Made by a program: the position numbers and the translations under genes. A DNA stretch of 64,000 bases from Vescimonas coprocola (GTDB lineage Bacteria; Bacillota; Clostridia; Oscillospirales; Oscillospiraceae): positions 806,001 to 870,000 of the forward strand of contig NZ_AP023418.1 in NCBI RefSeq assembly GCF_018408575.1, in the 5' to 3' direction. This document shows positions 16,555-24,982 of this stretch, piece after piece (positions within the stretch are counted from its first letter, which is position 1; every line of letters begins with the position of its first letter). The notes below the pieces were generated by a model that saw only the letters and a program-made list of their open reading frames with translations, did no database searches and was not told the DNA's origin.

Positions 16555-17253
16555 ATGAAACGGATCACATTACAGCCAAGGCTGCGTCTGCTGGCGGAGA
16601 TGACGCCGCATGGCGGCCGTCTGGCGGATATCGGCACCGACCACGGCTATTTGCCAGTCTGGCTGCTGCAGGAAGGGCGTATCCCCTCCGCCATCGCCGC
16701 CGATGTGGGGGCGGAGCCGCTGGAACACGCCCGCCGCACGGCGGAGGAATACGAGACACAGGGGCTGGACTTCCGGCTCTGTGACGGCCTGTCCGGCATC
16801 GAGGCGGAGGAGACAGACACCGTGGTCATTGCCGGTATGGGCGGCGAGACCATCCGGGATATCCTCCGTGCCGCTCCATGGGCGGCGGACGGCCACCACA
16901 CCCTGCTGCTGCAGCCCATGACCAAGGTGGAGCTGCTGCGGGGCTGGCTGCGGGAAAACGGATACCGCTGCACCGAGGAGCGTCTGGTGCAGGACAAGGG
17001 GAAATTGTATGTGATCCTGTCCGTCACCGGTGGCCCCTCCGGTGAGGCGTCGGATGCGGAGCGGTACGGCGGCTTCTGTCTGGAGCACGACCCTCTGTAT
17101 GGCCTGTATCTGGAGCAGCAGCTGCGGCGGCTCTATCTGCGGATGGACGGCCTGCACCGGGGCGGAGACGAGAGCGAGGCGGAGCCGCTGGCGGCTCTGG
17201 CGGATATTCTGGAAGAAAAGAAGGAGGCGTGGCAGCGTGGTAACGGTCAATGA
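16555..17253 (+). CDS. trmK: tRNA (adenine(22)-N1)-methyltransferase TrmK, 232 aa
   Basis: This is a class I SAM methyltransferase of the TrmK (YqfN) family, which makes m1A22 in tRNA. SAM-binding motif I is LADIGTDHGYLPVWLL (about 22-37), IAADVGAEPLEHAR is motif II, and VVIAGMGGETI (about 90-100) is the family motif. The start has an AAGGAGG site. It overlaps the Nif3-like gene by 17 bp, the trmK-yqfO arrangement familiar from Bacillus. Confidence 0.93.
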   Translation: MKRITLQPRLRLLAEMTPHGGRLADIGTDHGYLPVWLLQEGRIPSAIAADVGAEPLEHARRTAEEYETQGLDFRLCDGLSGIEAEETDTVVIAGMGGETIRDILRAAPWAADGHHTLLLQPMTKVELLRGWLRENGYRCTEERLVQDKGKLYVILSVTGGPSGEASDAERYGGFCLEHDPLYGLYLEQQLRRLYLRMDGLHRGGDESEAEPLAALADILEEKKEAWQRGNGQ

Positions 17254-18019
17254 TGTAACGCAGATGATGTTCCGGTGGGCTCCTCCGGAGCTGGCCATGG
17301 ACTGGGATAATGTGGGTCTGCTGGTGGGCCGGGGCGACCGGGAGGTCCACCGGGTGCTGGTGGCGCTGGATGTGTCTCCGGACGTAGCGGCAGAGGCAGC
17401 AGAGACGGGGACCGACCTGATCGTGTCCCACCACCCGGTGATGAACATCCGCTGGCACGCCCAGCAGATGCAGACGCTCCGGGAGGATACCCGGCTGGGC
17501 GGGCTGCTGACGGAGTTGGTGAAGCGGGATATCTCCGCCATGTGTATGCACACCAATCTGGATGCGGCGGAGGGCGGCGTCAACGACTGTCTGGCCTGCA
17601 CGCTGGGTCTGCAGGATACAAAACCGCTGAATGAGGAAAAAATCGGGCGGATCGGCACACTTTCTTGTGAAAAACCCCTTGAACAGTTCCTATCAGATGT
17701 GGTAAAATCATTAAGTTGCAATGGACTGCGATACAGAGACGGCGGCCGGCCCGTTCACAGGGTAGCCGTGGGCGGCGGAGCGTGTGGGGAATACATCCCT
17801 CAGGCCATCGCTCAGGGCTGCGACACCTTTGTGACATCCGACCTGCGGTACAATGACTTTCTGGATACGCAGGGGCTGAATCTCATCGATGCAGGACACT
17901 TCCCCACGGAGGATGTGGTGTGTCAGGAGATCGTCCGCCGGCTGCGGGAGACGTTCCCGGAGCTGGAGGTCACAAAGTCCGCCGTACATGGCGACGCAGT
18001 TAAATTTTACATGAGATAA
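17237..18019 (+). CDS. Nif3-like dinuclear metal-centre protein (YqfO), 260 aa
   Basis: I start it at GTG 17237, 9 bp after AAGGAGG at 17221-17227; the frame runs further upstream only inside trmK. The family pattern is WAPPELAMDWDNVGLLVG, LIVSHHPVMN with the metal-binding histidines, MHTNLDAAEGGVNDCLA, and C-terminal DAGHFPTEDVV. Nif3 proteins form hexameric rings with a two-metal site; NAD-related or GTP cyclohydrolase-like activities have been suggested, but the reaction is not settled. It is translated with trmK. Confidence 0.92.
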   Translation: MVTVNDVTQMMFRWAPPELAMDWDNVGLLVGRGDREVHRVLVALDVSPDVAAEAAETGTDLIVSHHPVMNIRWHAQQMQTLREDTRLGGLLTELVKRDISAMCMHTNLDAAEGGVNDCLACTLGLQDTKPLNEEKIGRIGTLSCEKPLEQFLSDVVKSLSCNGLRYRDGGRPVHRVAVGGGACGEYIPQAIAQGCDTFVTSDLRYNDFLDTQGLNLIDAGHFPTEDVVCQEIVRRLRETFPELEVTKSAVHGDAVKFYMR

Positions 18020-18034
18020 GGAGAGAACGATACT

Positions 18035-18769
18035 ATGTCCGGACATTCCAAGTGGCACAATATCCAAAAGACCAAGGGTGCGGCTGACGCCAAGCGCTCC
18101 GCCACCTTCACCAAGATCGCCAAGGAGATCATCGTGGCCGTCAAGCAGGGCGGCAGCGGCGATCCCGCCAACAACTCCCGTCTGGCTACGGTGGTGGCCA
18201 AGGCCAAGGCCGCCAATATGCCCAATGACAACATCAAGCGTACCATCGACAAGGCACTGGGCGCCGGAAACACCGATAACTACGAGTCCGTCACCTATGA
18301 GGGCTACGGCCCCTGCGGTGTGGCCGTGATCGTGGAGGCCCTGACCGATAATCGTCAGCGCACCGCCCCGGAGATCCGCCATTACTTCGATAAGTTCGGC
18401 AAGGGCATGGGCGCTCAGGGCTGCGTATCCTGGTCCTTCGACCGCAAGGGTGTCATTGTCATCGACAATGAGGATGGCGAGCTGGATGAGGATGCCGTCA
18501 TGATGGATGCGCTGGATGCCGGCGCCGAGGACTTCTCTCCCGACGGCCCCGTGTTCGAGATCACCACCGATCCCGACAGCTTCAACGATGTGGTGAAGGC
18601 GCTGGAGGCCAAGGGCTATACCTTCGCCAGCGCTGAGCTGGAGATGGTGCCGCAGACCTATGTGACCATGACCGGCGAGGATGATGTGAAGAACATGAAC
18701 AAGCTCATCGATATGCTGGAGGACAACGAGGACGTGCAGAACGTGTGGCACAACTGGCAGCAGGACTAA
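18035..18769 (+). CDS. yebC: YebC/PmpR family protein, 244 aa
   Basis: The protein opens with SGHSKWHNIQKTKGAADAKR, the invariant YebC N-terminus, then GGSGDPANNSRLATVV, DNIKRTIDKALG and YEGYGPCGVAVIVEALTDN. It ends with MTGEDDVKNMNKLIDMLEDNEDVQNVWHNW. YebC proteins were described as transcription regulators; YebC2-type members are reported to help ribosomes through proline runs. The length is normal. It follows the Nif3-like gene by 15 bp with an AAGGAGAG site. Confidence 0.95.
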   Translation: MSGHSKWHNIQKTKGAADAKRSATFTKIAKEIIVAVKQGGSGDPANNSRLATVVAKAKAANMPNDNIKRTIDKALGAGNTDNYESVTYEGYGPCGVAVIVEALTDNRQRTAPEIRHYFDKFGKGMGAQGCVSWSFDRKGVIVIDNEDGELDEDAVMMDALDAGAEDFSPDGPVFEITTDPDSFNDVVKALEAKGYTFASAELEMVPQTYVTMTGEDDVKNMNKLIDMLEDNEDVQNVWHNWQQD

Positions 18770-18803
18770 GAAAGAGTCCTGCAAGAAAACGGCCCTTACA
18801 TGA

Positions 18804-18850
18804 AAAAGCAGGCGGCGCTCAACTTCAGTTTGGTGCCGCCTGCTTTTGTG
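18804..18850 (+). terminator. Terminator after yebC
   Basis: AAAAGCAGGCGGC (18804-18816) pairs perfectly with GCCGCCTGCTTTT (18835-18847). The A/T flanks let it work in both directions. Confidence 0.85.
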
Positions 18851-18946
18851 CATTTCACATTTTATGTGTTCCACACCGGAAAAGGCTGAGATCCATTTGT
18901 ATTCGCAGAAAGGTTACATTTTGGGAGATAACTTCCGTCACGCCTA

Positions 18947-18976
18947 TTGAAAGCTAAATGATTGCTATGCTATACT
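18947..18976 (+). promoter_or_regulatory. Promoter of the Nudix gene
   Basis: TTGAAA (18947-18952), 18-bp spacer, TATACT (18971-18976), 30 bp before ATG 19007. Confidence 0.6.
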
Positions 18977-19006
18977 GCGTATACACACGAACAGAAAAGG
19001 AACATA

Positions 19007-19456
19007 ATGGAGAGAATCGAAACGGTTGAATTTACCAATATGTGCATGATCTGTGATGGCAGCCGGGTCGTCGTGATCGACCGGAAAAAGCGGGACTGGC
19101 CGGGCGTCACCTTCCCCGGAGGTCATGTAGAGCCGGGAGAATCCTTTACGGATGCCGTGATTCGGGAGGTGCAGGAGGAAACCGGACTGAATATCCGTTC
19201 CCCTCAGCTCTGCGGCATCAAGGACTGGTGTGAGAATCAGTGCCGGTTTGTTGTGCTGCTTTATAAGGCAACTTGTTTTGATGGCGAACTGCGCTCCAGC
19301 CCCGAAGGTAGGGTCTGGTGGGAGGATATTGCCGATCTGCCCAAGCTTAAGCTGTCTTTGGATATGTGTGATATGCTTCGGGTTTTCACAGAAGAAGCTT
19401 TGAGCGAGTTCTTCTACTATCAGGAAGGCAGTGCGTGGAAGTATGACCTGAAGTAG
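19007..19456 (+). CDS. Nudix hydrolase (MutT/8-oxo-dGTPase-like), 149 aa
   Basis: The Nudix box runs GGHVEPGESFTDAVIREVQEETGL (about 37-60), matching GX5EX7REUXEEXGU with the metal-binding glutamates. The N-terminal TNMCMICD and WPGVTFPGGH strongly resemble Firmicute 8-oxo-dGTP diphosphatase-like proteins. I start it at ATG 19007, which has AAAAGGA upstream, not the earlier in-frame Met at 18962 that would lie in the promoter. The substrate is not provable from sequence. Confidence 0.88.
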   Translation: MERIETVEFTNMCMICDGSRVVVIDRKKRDWPGVTFPGGHVEPGESFTDAVIREVQEETGLNIRSPQLCGIKDWCENQCRFVVLLYKATCFDGELRSSPEGRVWWEDIADLPKLKLSLDMCDMLRVFTEEALSEFFYYQEGSAWKYDLK

Positions 19457-19522
19457 TAAAGCGGTGATAAAGAGCAGGAAACTTCATGCTGTCCTGCTTT
19501 GATGCATCTGTTTTACGCTAAA

Positions 19523-19556
19523 AGGCATCCCCCGGCGTTTACCGGGGGATGCCTTC
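19523..19556 (-). terminator. Terminator at the end of the transketolase operon
   Basis: AGGCATCCCCCGG (19523-19535) pairs perfectly with CCGGGGGATGCCT (19542-19554). On the minus strand it is followed by TTTTAGCG. It also separates the convergent Nudix gene. Confidence 0.85.
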
Positions 19557-19573
19557 GTATATCCGGATGCGCT

Positions 19574-20500
19574 TTACAGAGTCTCCTTGATCTTGGCTGC
19601 GATCTGGTCGGCGGTGAGGCCGTACTCCCGCAGCACATCCTTGGCCTTGCCGGACTGGCCGAAGCAGTCGTTGATGCCGATCTTGCGGAATTTACAGTTC
19701 ACCTTGCCCATGAGGACGTCCGCCACGGCATCGCCCAGACCGCCGATGACGCTGTGTTCCTCCACCGTCACCACGTTGCCGCACTTCTGTGCGTACTTCG
19801 TGACGCAGGCGGCGTCGATGGGTTTGATGGTGTGAACGTTGATGACAGAGATATGAATGCCCTCTGCGGCCAGCAGCTCCGCCGCCTCCAGCGTCTCGCT
19901 GACCATCAGGCCACAGGCGAACACCGCAGCATCCTTACCCTCCCGGAGGACGTTGGCCTTGCCGATCTCGAAGGGATAGTCCTGCTCGAAAACAGGGGAG
20001 GCCAGCCGGGCGGTCCGCAGATAGGCGGGACCCTCCATTTGAGCCAGAGCGAAGGTGGCCTTTCGGGCCTCGTTGCCGTCGGCAGGGACGATGACAGTCA
20101 TGCCGGGGATCATCCGCATAAGGCCGATATCCTCGATGGACTGGTGGCTGCCGCCGTCCTCGCCCACGGACACGCCGGCGTGGGAGCAGCAGATCTTCAC
20201 ATTGAAACGGGGGTAGGCGATGGAGTTGCGGATCTGCTCATAGGCCCGGCCTGCGCCGAACATGGCAAAGGTGGAGCAGAAGGGAATGAGCCCCATGGTG
20301 GACAGACCCGCCGCCACATCCATCATGTTGCACTCGGCAATGCCGCAGTCAAAGAAGCGGTCGGGATAGGCCGCCTTGAAAAATTTGGTCATGGTAGCCC
20401 CGGCCAGATCGGCATCCAGCACCACAATCTTATCGTTGGAAGCGCCCAACTCTACCAGCGCCTTGCCGTAGGCTTCACGGGTGGCGATTTTTTCACTCAT
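19574..20500 (-). CDS. Transketolase C-terminal subunit, 308 aa
   Basis: This is the pyrimidine-binding and C-terminal half of a split transketolase: ATREAYGKALVELG, KFFKAAYPDRFFDCGIAECNMM with the Glu that activates thiamine diphosphate, GVSVGEDGGSHQSIEDIG, and a C-terminal VTVEEHSVIGGLGDAV. With the N-terminal subunit it moves two-carbon units in the non-oxidative pentose phosphate pathway. The two genes are 4 bp apart in the order N then C on the minus strand. Confidence 0.94.
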   Translation of the reverse strand: MSEKIATREAYGKALVELGASNDKIVVLDADLAGATMTKFFKAAYPDRFFDCGIAECNMMDVAAGLSTMGLIPFCSTFAMFGAGRAYEQIRNSIAYPRFNVKICCSHAGVSVGEDGGSHQSIEDIGLMRMIPGMTVIVPADGNEARKATFALAQMEGPAYLRTARLASPVFEQDYPFEIGKANVLREGKDAAVFACGLMVSETLEAAELLAAEGIHISVINVHTIKPIDAACVTKYAQKCGNVVTVEEHSVIGGLGDAVADVLMGKVNCKFRKIGINDCFGQSGKAKDVLREYGLTADQIAAKIKETL

Positions 20501-20504
20501 GCTC

Positions 20505-21314
20505 TCAGTCCTCCAATTCCTTCAAAGCCTGCTGGCGCTGCTCCTCGTTGGGAGCCTTGCCGTGCCAACCCACCTGATCCTCCATAAAGGAAACGCCCTT
20601 ACCCTTCACGGTGTGGGCCAGGATGCACTTGGGCTTGCCGGAGGCCGCGGGAGCGTCCAGCGCTGCGGCAATGGCATCCAGATCGTGACCATCGATCTCG
20701 TGGAGATCGAAGCCGAAGGCCCGCAGCTTGGCGGGCAGATCGCCCAGAGACATGACCTCGTCGTTGCGCCCGTCGATCTGCAGCCCGTTGTTGTCGATAA
20801 TGACCGTCAGGTTGTCCAGCTTATAGTGGGCAGCGGACATGAATGCCTCCCAGATCTGCCCCTCCTGACACTCGCCGTCGCCCAGCAGTGTGTAGACCTT
20901 CACGTCCTGCCCCTGATGCTTGGCACCCAGTGCCATACCAACAGCGATGGAGCAGCCCTGTCCCAGAGAGCCGGTGGAGGCGTCCACGCCCGGAACCTTT
21001 TTACAATCGGGATGCCCCTGCAGGATACTGTGGAGCTGGCGGAAGTTGGTGAACTCGTCCCGGCTGATGAAGCCACGCTCCGCCAGCACTGCATAATAGC
21101 AGGGGGCGGAATGGCCCTTGCTGAGAACGAAGCGATCACGGTTGGGGTCCTTGGGATTTTTGGGGTCGATACGCATCTGTCGGAAGAACAGGGTGGTCAT
21201 CAGCTCTGTGGCGGACAGGGAGCCGCCGGGGTGGCCGCTGCCGGCGTTGGCCGTCATGTTGATGATGTCCCGGCGCACCTGTTTGCAAATGCAGGAAAGT
21301 TCTGCCGTATTCAT
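20505..21314 (-). CDS. Transketolase N-terminal subunit, 269 aa
   Basis: The ThDP-binding half has ANAGSGHPGGSLSATELMTTLFF, SKGHSAPCYYAVLAERGF, DASTGSLGQGCSIAVGMALG and the GDGECQEGQIWEAFMSAAHYKLDNL metal/ThDP motif (GDG...N). I start it at ATG 21314 (MNTAELS) with GGAGGT upstream; the frame is open for 14 codons before it, without a site. Split transketolase is common in Firmicutes and other anaerobes. Confidence 0.94.
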   Translation of the reverse strand: MNTAELSCICKQVRRDIINMTANAGSGHPGGSLSATELMTTLFFRQMRIDPKNPKDPNRDRFVLSKGHSAPCYYAVLAERGFISRDEFTNFRQLHSILQGHPDCKKVPGVDASTGSLGQGCSIAVGMALGAKHQGQDVKVYTLLGDGECQEGQIWEAFMSAAHYKLDNLTVIIDNNGLQIDGRNDEVMSLGDLPAKLRAFGFDLHEIDGHDLDAIAAALDAPAASGKPKCILAHTVKGKGVSFMEDQVGWHGKAPNEEQRQQALKELED

Positions 21315-21399
21315 GGGTAACCTCCATCTCATCATATTTCTTTTAGCATATAGCATTTGGACGGTAAAGTCAATGAATCTGCGGGAAAAATCCGGCGGA

Positions 21400-22416
21400 T
21401 CACTCGTCTATCTTGCCCTTGGGCTTCACCCGTGACAGGGGATTGGCACGGGCCGCCACCCGTAGGGCCTCGTTGTCGATGTGGGTGTAGATTTCGGTGG
21501 TGTTCAGGTGCTCATGGCCCAGCACCTCCTGCACGGCCTTGACATCCACGCCGTTTTGCAGCATCAGGGTCGCTGCCGTGTGGCGCAGCTTGTGGGAGGA
21601 GTAGTGGGTGCTGTCCAGCCCCGCCTCCAGCAGATGCCGCTTCACCAGCGCATGGACCATGGAGCGGCTGATGCGTCGGTTCTGCTGGGAGAGAAACAGG
21701 GCGTCCTCATCCCTGCCGGTGATGGGGCGCCGCACCGCCAGATACTGCTCCAGAGCCGCCTGACACGCCTCATTGAGGTAGACGATGCGGACCTTGTTGC
21801 CCTTGCCCAGCACGTGGAGGGCCTCTCCTTGAATGTCACTGCGGTTCAGGCCGATCAGCTCGGAGATCCGCAGACCGCAGTTGAGAAACAGCGTTAAAAT
21901 ACAGTAATCCCGCTCCCGATTAGGGCCGTCTACGCTGTCTAAAAGGGCCATGCTCTCCTCCAGTGTCAGATAGCGGGGCAGGGTCTTTTTCAGCTTGGGC
22001 GAGTCCATATCCTTCACGGGATTCTCCTCCAGCACATGGACCTTGTTGCAGAGATAGCCGTAAAAGGAGCGAATGGTGGCCAGCTTTCTGGCACGGGAGG
22101 CGGCGTTGAGTCCCTTTTCAGAGCGCTGGCTATTCTGGTGCAGCACCCGATCCCGACTGAGGTAGGTCATATAGCCGTAGATATCCGTCAGCGTTACCGA
22201 GGCGATGAGGTCCCGATCCACATCCCGGATGCTGACCTGATCCATAGGGACATCCCGCAGAGCCGGGTCACGGGTCTGCTTCAGGTAGCGGAAAAAATTC
22301 CGCAGATCCAGAAAATACTCGTCCACAGTCCGCTGGGAGTGGGCCTTAATGGTCTCATGGTAGGACAGAAAGTCCAGCAGCAGCTGGGGGGCCTCCTGCC
22401 GGTAGTCGATGGGCAT
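21400..22416 (-). CDS. Tyrosine recombinase, XerC/XerD-like, 338 aa
   Basis: N-terminal SAM-like core-binding domain (about 10-115, TVDEYFLDLRNFFRYLKQ) and C-terminal catalytic domain. Active-site residues: Arg in NCGLRISELIGL, Lys around KVRIVYL, HKLRH (HxxR), LGHEHLNTTEIYTH (His and nucleophile Tyr). The start is ATG 22416 with GAGGTGAG; the longer frame runs into the divergent promoter. Its place between tkt and cwlD/radA, without mobile genes, suggests a housekeeping dimer-resolution recombinase, but a second Xer gene is not in view. Confidence 0.88.
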   Translation of the reverse strand: MPIDYRQEAPQLLLDFLSYHETIKAHSQRTVDEYFLDLRNFFRYLKQTRDPALRDVPMDQVSIRDVDRDLIASVTLTDIYGYMTYLSRDRVLHQNSQRSEKGLNAASRARKLATIRSFYGYLCNKVHVLEENPVKDMDSPKLKKTLPRYLTLEESMALLDSVDGPNRERDYCILTLFLNCGLRISELIGLNRSDIQGEALHVLGKGNKVRIVYLNEACQAALEQYLAVRRPITGRDEDALFLSQQNRRISRSMVHALVKRHLLEAGLDSTHYSSHKLRHTAATLMLQNGVDVKAVQEVLGHEHLNTTEIYTHIDNEALRVAARANPLSRVKPKGKIDE

Positions 22417-22462
22417 GGTCTCACCTCGCAAAATGGCACGGCGTCGCCGCCGCTCTGCAGCT

Positions 22463-22490
22463 ATTATACCATGCTGCGGGGATTTTGCAA
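22463..22490 (-). promoter_or_regulatory. Promoter of the Xer-like gene
   Basis: On the minus strand TTGCAA (22490-22485), 16-bp spacer, TATAAT (22468-22463). It is divergent from the promoter of the amidase gene. Confidence 0.65.
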
Positions 22491-22501
22491 GGCGCTGGGG
22501 T

Positions 22502-22530
22502 TTGCATCCTCGGCATGGGTATGGTATAAT
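22502..22530 (+). promoter_or_regulatory. Promoter of the amidase-radA unit
   Basis: TTGCAT (22502-22507), 17-bp spacer, TATAAT (22525-22530), 54 bp before the amidase ATG. Confidence 0.65.
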
Positions 22531-22584
22531 CCCAGCATAGAGCACCCCGGCGGCGCATAGAGTGTGCCGGAGGGGGTGAGGGCC

Positions 22585-23304
22585 ATGGTACTGTGGCTGC
22601 GGCACAGGCGGCTCCTGTGGAGCATTCTGGTAGCGCTGGCGACCCTGCTGCTGACACTTCTGCTGACCGGACGGCAAACCCGGCCCACTGCGGTCGGCGG
22701 AGAGATATCCTCACCGGGGACGGTCATCGTGCTGGATGCCGGACACGGCGGGGAGGACGGCGGCGCCGTGTCCCCGGATGGCGTGCCGGAGAGCGGCATC
22801 AACCTGCAGATCGTCCGAAAGGCGGAGGGGCTGTTGGTGTTTCTGGGCCGCAGTGTCCGATTGACCCGAACAGGGGAGGAGGCCATCTATTCTCCGGAGG
22901 CCCAGACCCTGCGGGAGAAGAAAGTATCGGACCTGAAGAACCGTGTGGCGCTTATCAACGCCCTGCCCCATGCGGTGCTGCTCAGCATCCATCAGAACAG
23001 TATGCCCCAGCACCCCGCCGTCCACGGAGCGCAGGTCTTCAGTAATCCACAGGAGCCTGCCGCCGGGCTGGCGCAATCCATCCAGCAGGCGCTGAATCTG
23101 ACAGTAAACACCGGAAACGAAAAGACCGCCAAGGCCATAGGGGACTCGGTGTACCTCATGAAGCACATCACGTGTCCGGGGGTGCTGGTGGAGTGCGGCT
23201 TCCTGTCCAACGCCGACGAGGCGCAGCTGCTCCGACAGCCGGAGCAGCAGAAGCGTCTGGTGGCGGCCATTGTGGCCGGATACTTGAATTTTGGGAATCA
23301 TTGA
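22585..23304 (+). CDS. N-acetylmuramoyl-L-alanine amidase (Amidase_3, CwlD-like), 239 aa
   Basis: This is a zinc amidase that cuts the MurNAc-L-Ala bond. An N-terminal membrane anchor (about 10-28, LLWSILVALATLLLTLLL) is followed by the catalytic domain: IVLDAGHGGEDGG (His), Glu in GVPESGINL, LSIHQNS (His), VLVECGFLSN (Glu). Size and anchor fit CwlD, the sporulation amidase that makes muramic lactam for spore cortex. ATG 22585 has GGAGGGGG upstream; an earlier GTG at 22564 is less likely. radA starts 20 bp after the stop codon. Confidence 0.88.
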   Translation: MVLWLRHRRLLWSILVALATLLLTLLLTGRQTRPTAVGGEISSPGTVIVLDAGHGGEDGGAVSPDGVPESGINLQIVRKAEGLLVFLGRSVRLTRTGEEAIYSPEAQTLREKKVSDLKNRVALINALPHAVLLSIHQNSMPQHPAVHGAQVFSNPQEPAAGLAQSIQQALNLTVNTGNEKTAKAIGDSVYLMKHITCPGVLVECGFLSNADEAQLLRQPEQQKRLVAAIVAGYLNFGNH

Positions 23305-23324
23305 CAAAAAATAAGGGGATATCC

Positions 23325-24695
23325 ATGAAAGCGAAGACTGTTTTTTTCTGCACGGAGTGCGGCAATGAGACGCCCAAGTGGTCGGGACGCTGTCCCGCCT
23401 GTGGTGCATGGAATACCATTGTGGAGCAGACGGATAAGCCGGTAAAAAGCGGAAGAAAGTCTGTTTTTTCCACAACTGTAAAGGCAGAACGCATCACAGA
23501 ACTGGGTACCTCTGACGAGATCCGCTTCCTGACGGGTATGGGGGAGCTGGACCGGGTTTTGGGGGGCGGCGCCGTCAAGGGATCACTGGTCTTGGTGGGC
23601 GGTGCGCCGGGTATTGGCAAATCTACACTGATGCTCCAGATCTGTAAAAAATTGGGAGAGTTCTCCAAGGTGCTGTACGTTTCCGGCGAGGAATCCACCC
23701 ACCAGCTGAAGCTGCGGGCGCAGCGGCTCCGGGTGGAGAGCGAAAATCTGTATGTTTTGTCGGAGACGTGTTTAGGGAATGTCATGGAATGTGTCCGGGA
23801 GGAAAAACCGGATGTGCTCATCGTGGACTCCATCCAGACACTGTATAATGAAGAGATGGATTCTCCCGCCGGCGGCGTGGGGCAGGTGAAGGACTGTACC
23901 ATGGCCCTGATGCAACTGGCAAAGGGACAGGGCATTACGGTATTTGTCATCGGCCACGTCAACAAGGAGGGCTCTATCGCAGGTCCCAAGGTGTTGGAGC
24001 ACATGGTGGACTGCGTGCTGTATTTCGAGGGCGATCAGCACATGACCTACCGCATCCTGCGGGCAGCCAAGAACCGTTTCGGCGCCACCAACGAGATCGG
24101 CGTCTTTGAAATGATGGACTGGGGCCTGAAGGAGGTGGAGAATCCCTCCGAAATGCTGCTGTCGGGCCGTCCCAAGGATGCACCGGGGACCTGCGTCACC
24201 TGCGCTATGGAGGGAGCCCGCCCGGTTTTGGCGGAGGTGCAGGCTCTCATCGCTCCGGCCAGCGCCGCCAATCCCCGGCGCATGAGCAACGGCTTTGACT
24301 ACAACCGCTTTGCGATGCTGCTGGCGGTGCTGGAGAAGCGGGGGAATCTGAAGGTCTCCCAGTGTGATGCATACCTGAATATCATCGGTGGTCTAACGCT
24401 GGAGGAACCGGCGGCAGATCTGTCCGCTGTGGTGGCCATCGCCTCCAGCTATCTGGACAAGCCCGTTCCCAGCCATATGGCCGCCATCGGAGAGGTGGGA
24501 CTGTCTGGGGAAATACGGTCTATCAATCACATGGAGCAGCGTCTATCTGAGGTGCAGCGACTGGGTTTCACGCAGTGCATCGTCCCGGAGCACCGGGTCA
24601 AAGAGATGAAAGAACTGCCGCATCTGGAGCTTCTGCCGGTACAGAACGTGGCGCAGGCTCTCCAGCTGCTGGTACAGGGAAAGCTGATGAAGTGA
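23325..24695 (+). CDS. radA: DNA repair protein RadA (Sms), 456 aa
   Basis: RadA is a DnaB/RecA-like motor that extends recombination D-loops. It has the N-terminal zinc finger CTECGNETPKWSGRCPACGAW, Walker A GGAPGIGKSTL (about 91-101), the RadA-specific KNRFGATNEIGVFEM motif (about 248-262) and a C-terminal Lon-protease-like domain (ADLSAVVAIASSYLDKPVP...GEVGLSGEIR). ATG 23325 follows an AAGGGGAT site; the open frame upstream overlaps the amidase. Confidence 0.96.
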   Translation: MKAKTVFFCTECGNETPKWSGRCPACGAWNTIVEQTDKPVKSGRKSVFSTTVKAERITELGTSDEIRFLTGMGELDRVLGGGAVKGSLVLVGGAPGIGKSTLMLQICKKLGEFSKVLYVSGEESTHQLKLRAQRLRVESENLYVLSETCLGNVMECVREEKPDVLIVDSIQTLYNEEMDSPAGGVGQVKDCTMALMQLAKGQGITVFVIGHVNKEGSIAGPKVLEHMVDCVLYFEGDQHMTYRILRAAKNRFGATNEIGVFEMMDWGLKEVENPSEMLLSGRPKDAPGTCVTCAMEGARPVLAEVQALIAPASAANPRRMSNGFDYNRFAMLLAVLEKRGNLKVSQCDAYLNIIGGLTLEEPAADLSAVVAIASSYLDKPVPSHMAAIGEVGLSGEIRSINHMEQRLSEVQRLGFTQCIVPEHRVKEMKELPHLELLPVQNVAQALQLLVQGKLMK

Positions 24696-24701
24696 TGCGA
24701 G

Positions 24702-24738
24702 AAAAAGGAAGAGGGCATATGCCCTCTTCCTTTTTTTG
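24702..24738 (+). terminator. Terminator after radA
   Basis: AAAAAGGAAGAGGGCAT (24702-24718) is followed directly by its exact reverse complement (24719-24735), with further T's on the plus strand. The remaining sequence to 24982 shows no gene; it holds the TAATACTTTACAG motif. Confidence 0.88.
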
Positions 24739-24982
24739 TAACGGATGTAAGATAGTAATACTTTACAGTGACTAATAGAAATTCCTGGTTTTCGGCGACC
24801 TGCTTTCGGGGGATAAGCACCATCCTTGACACGCTAAGAATTGCCAGATATTCTGTTATGTCTGCTGACAGCGAAGGGTAAGGGCGAATCTCAACAAAAT
24901 ATGTACCCACGTCAAAAGAGAGCGAGTATCCTGTAAATTATCCATTTGAAGGAGATTCTCTTCCTCACGACCTGTTCGGAAA

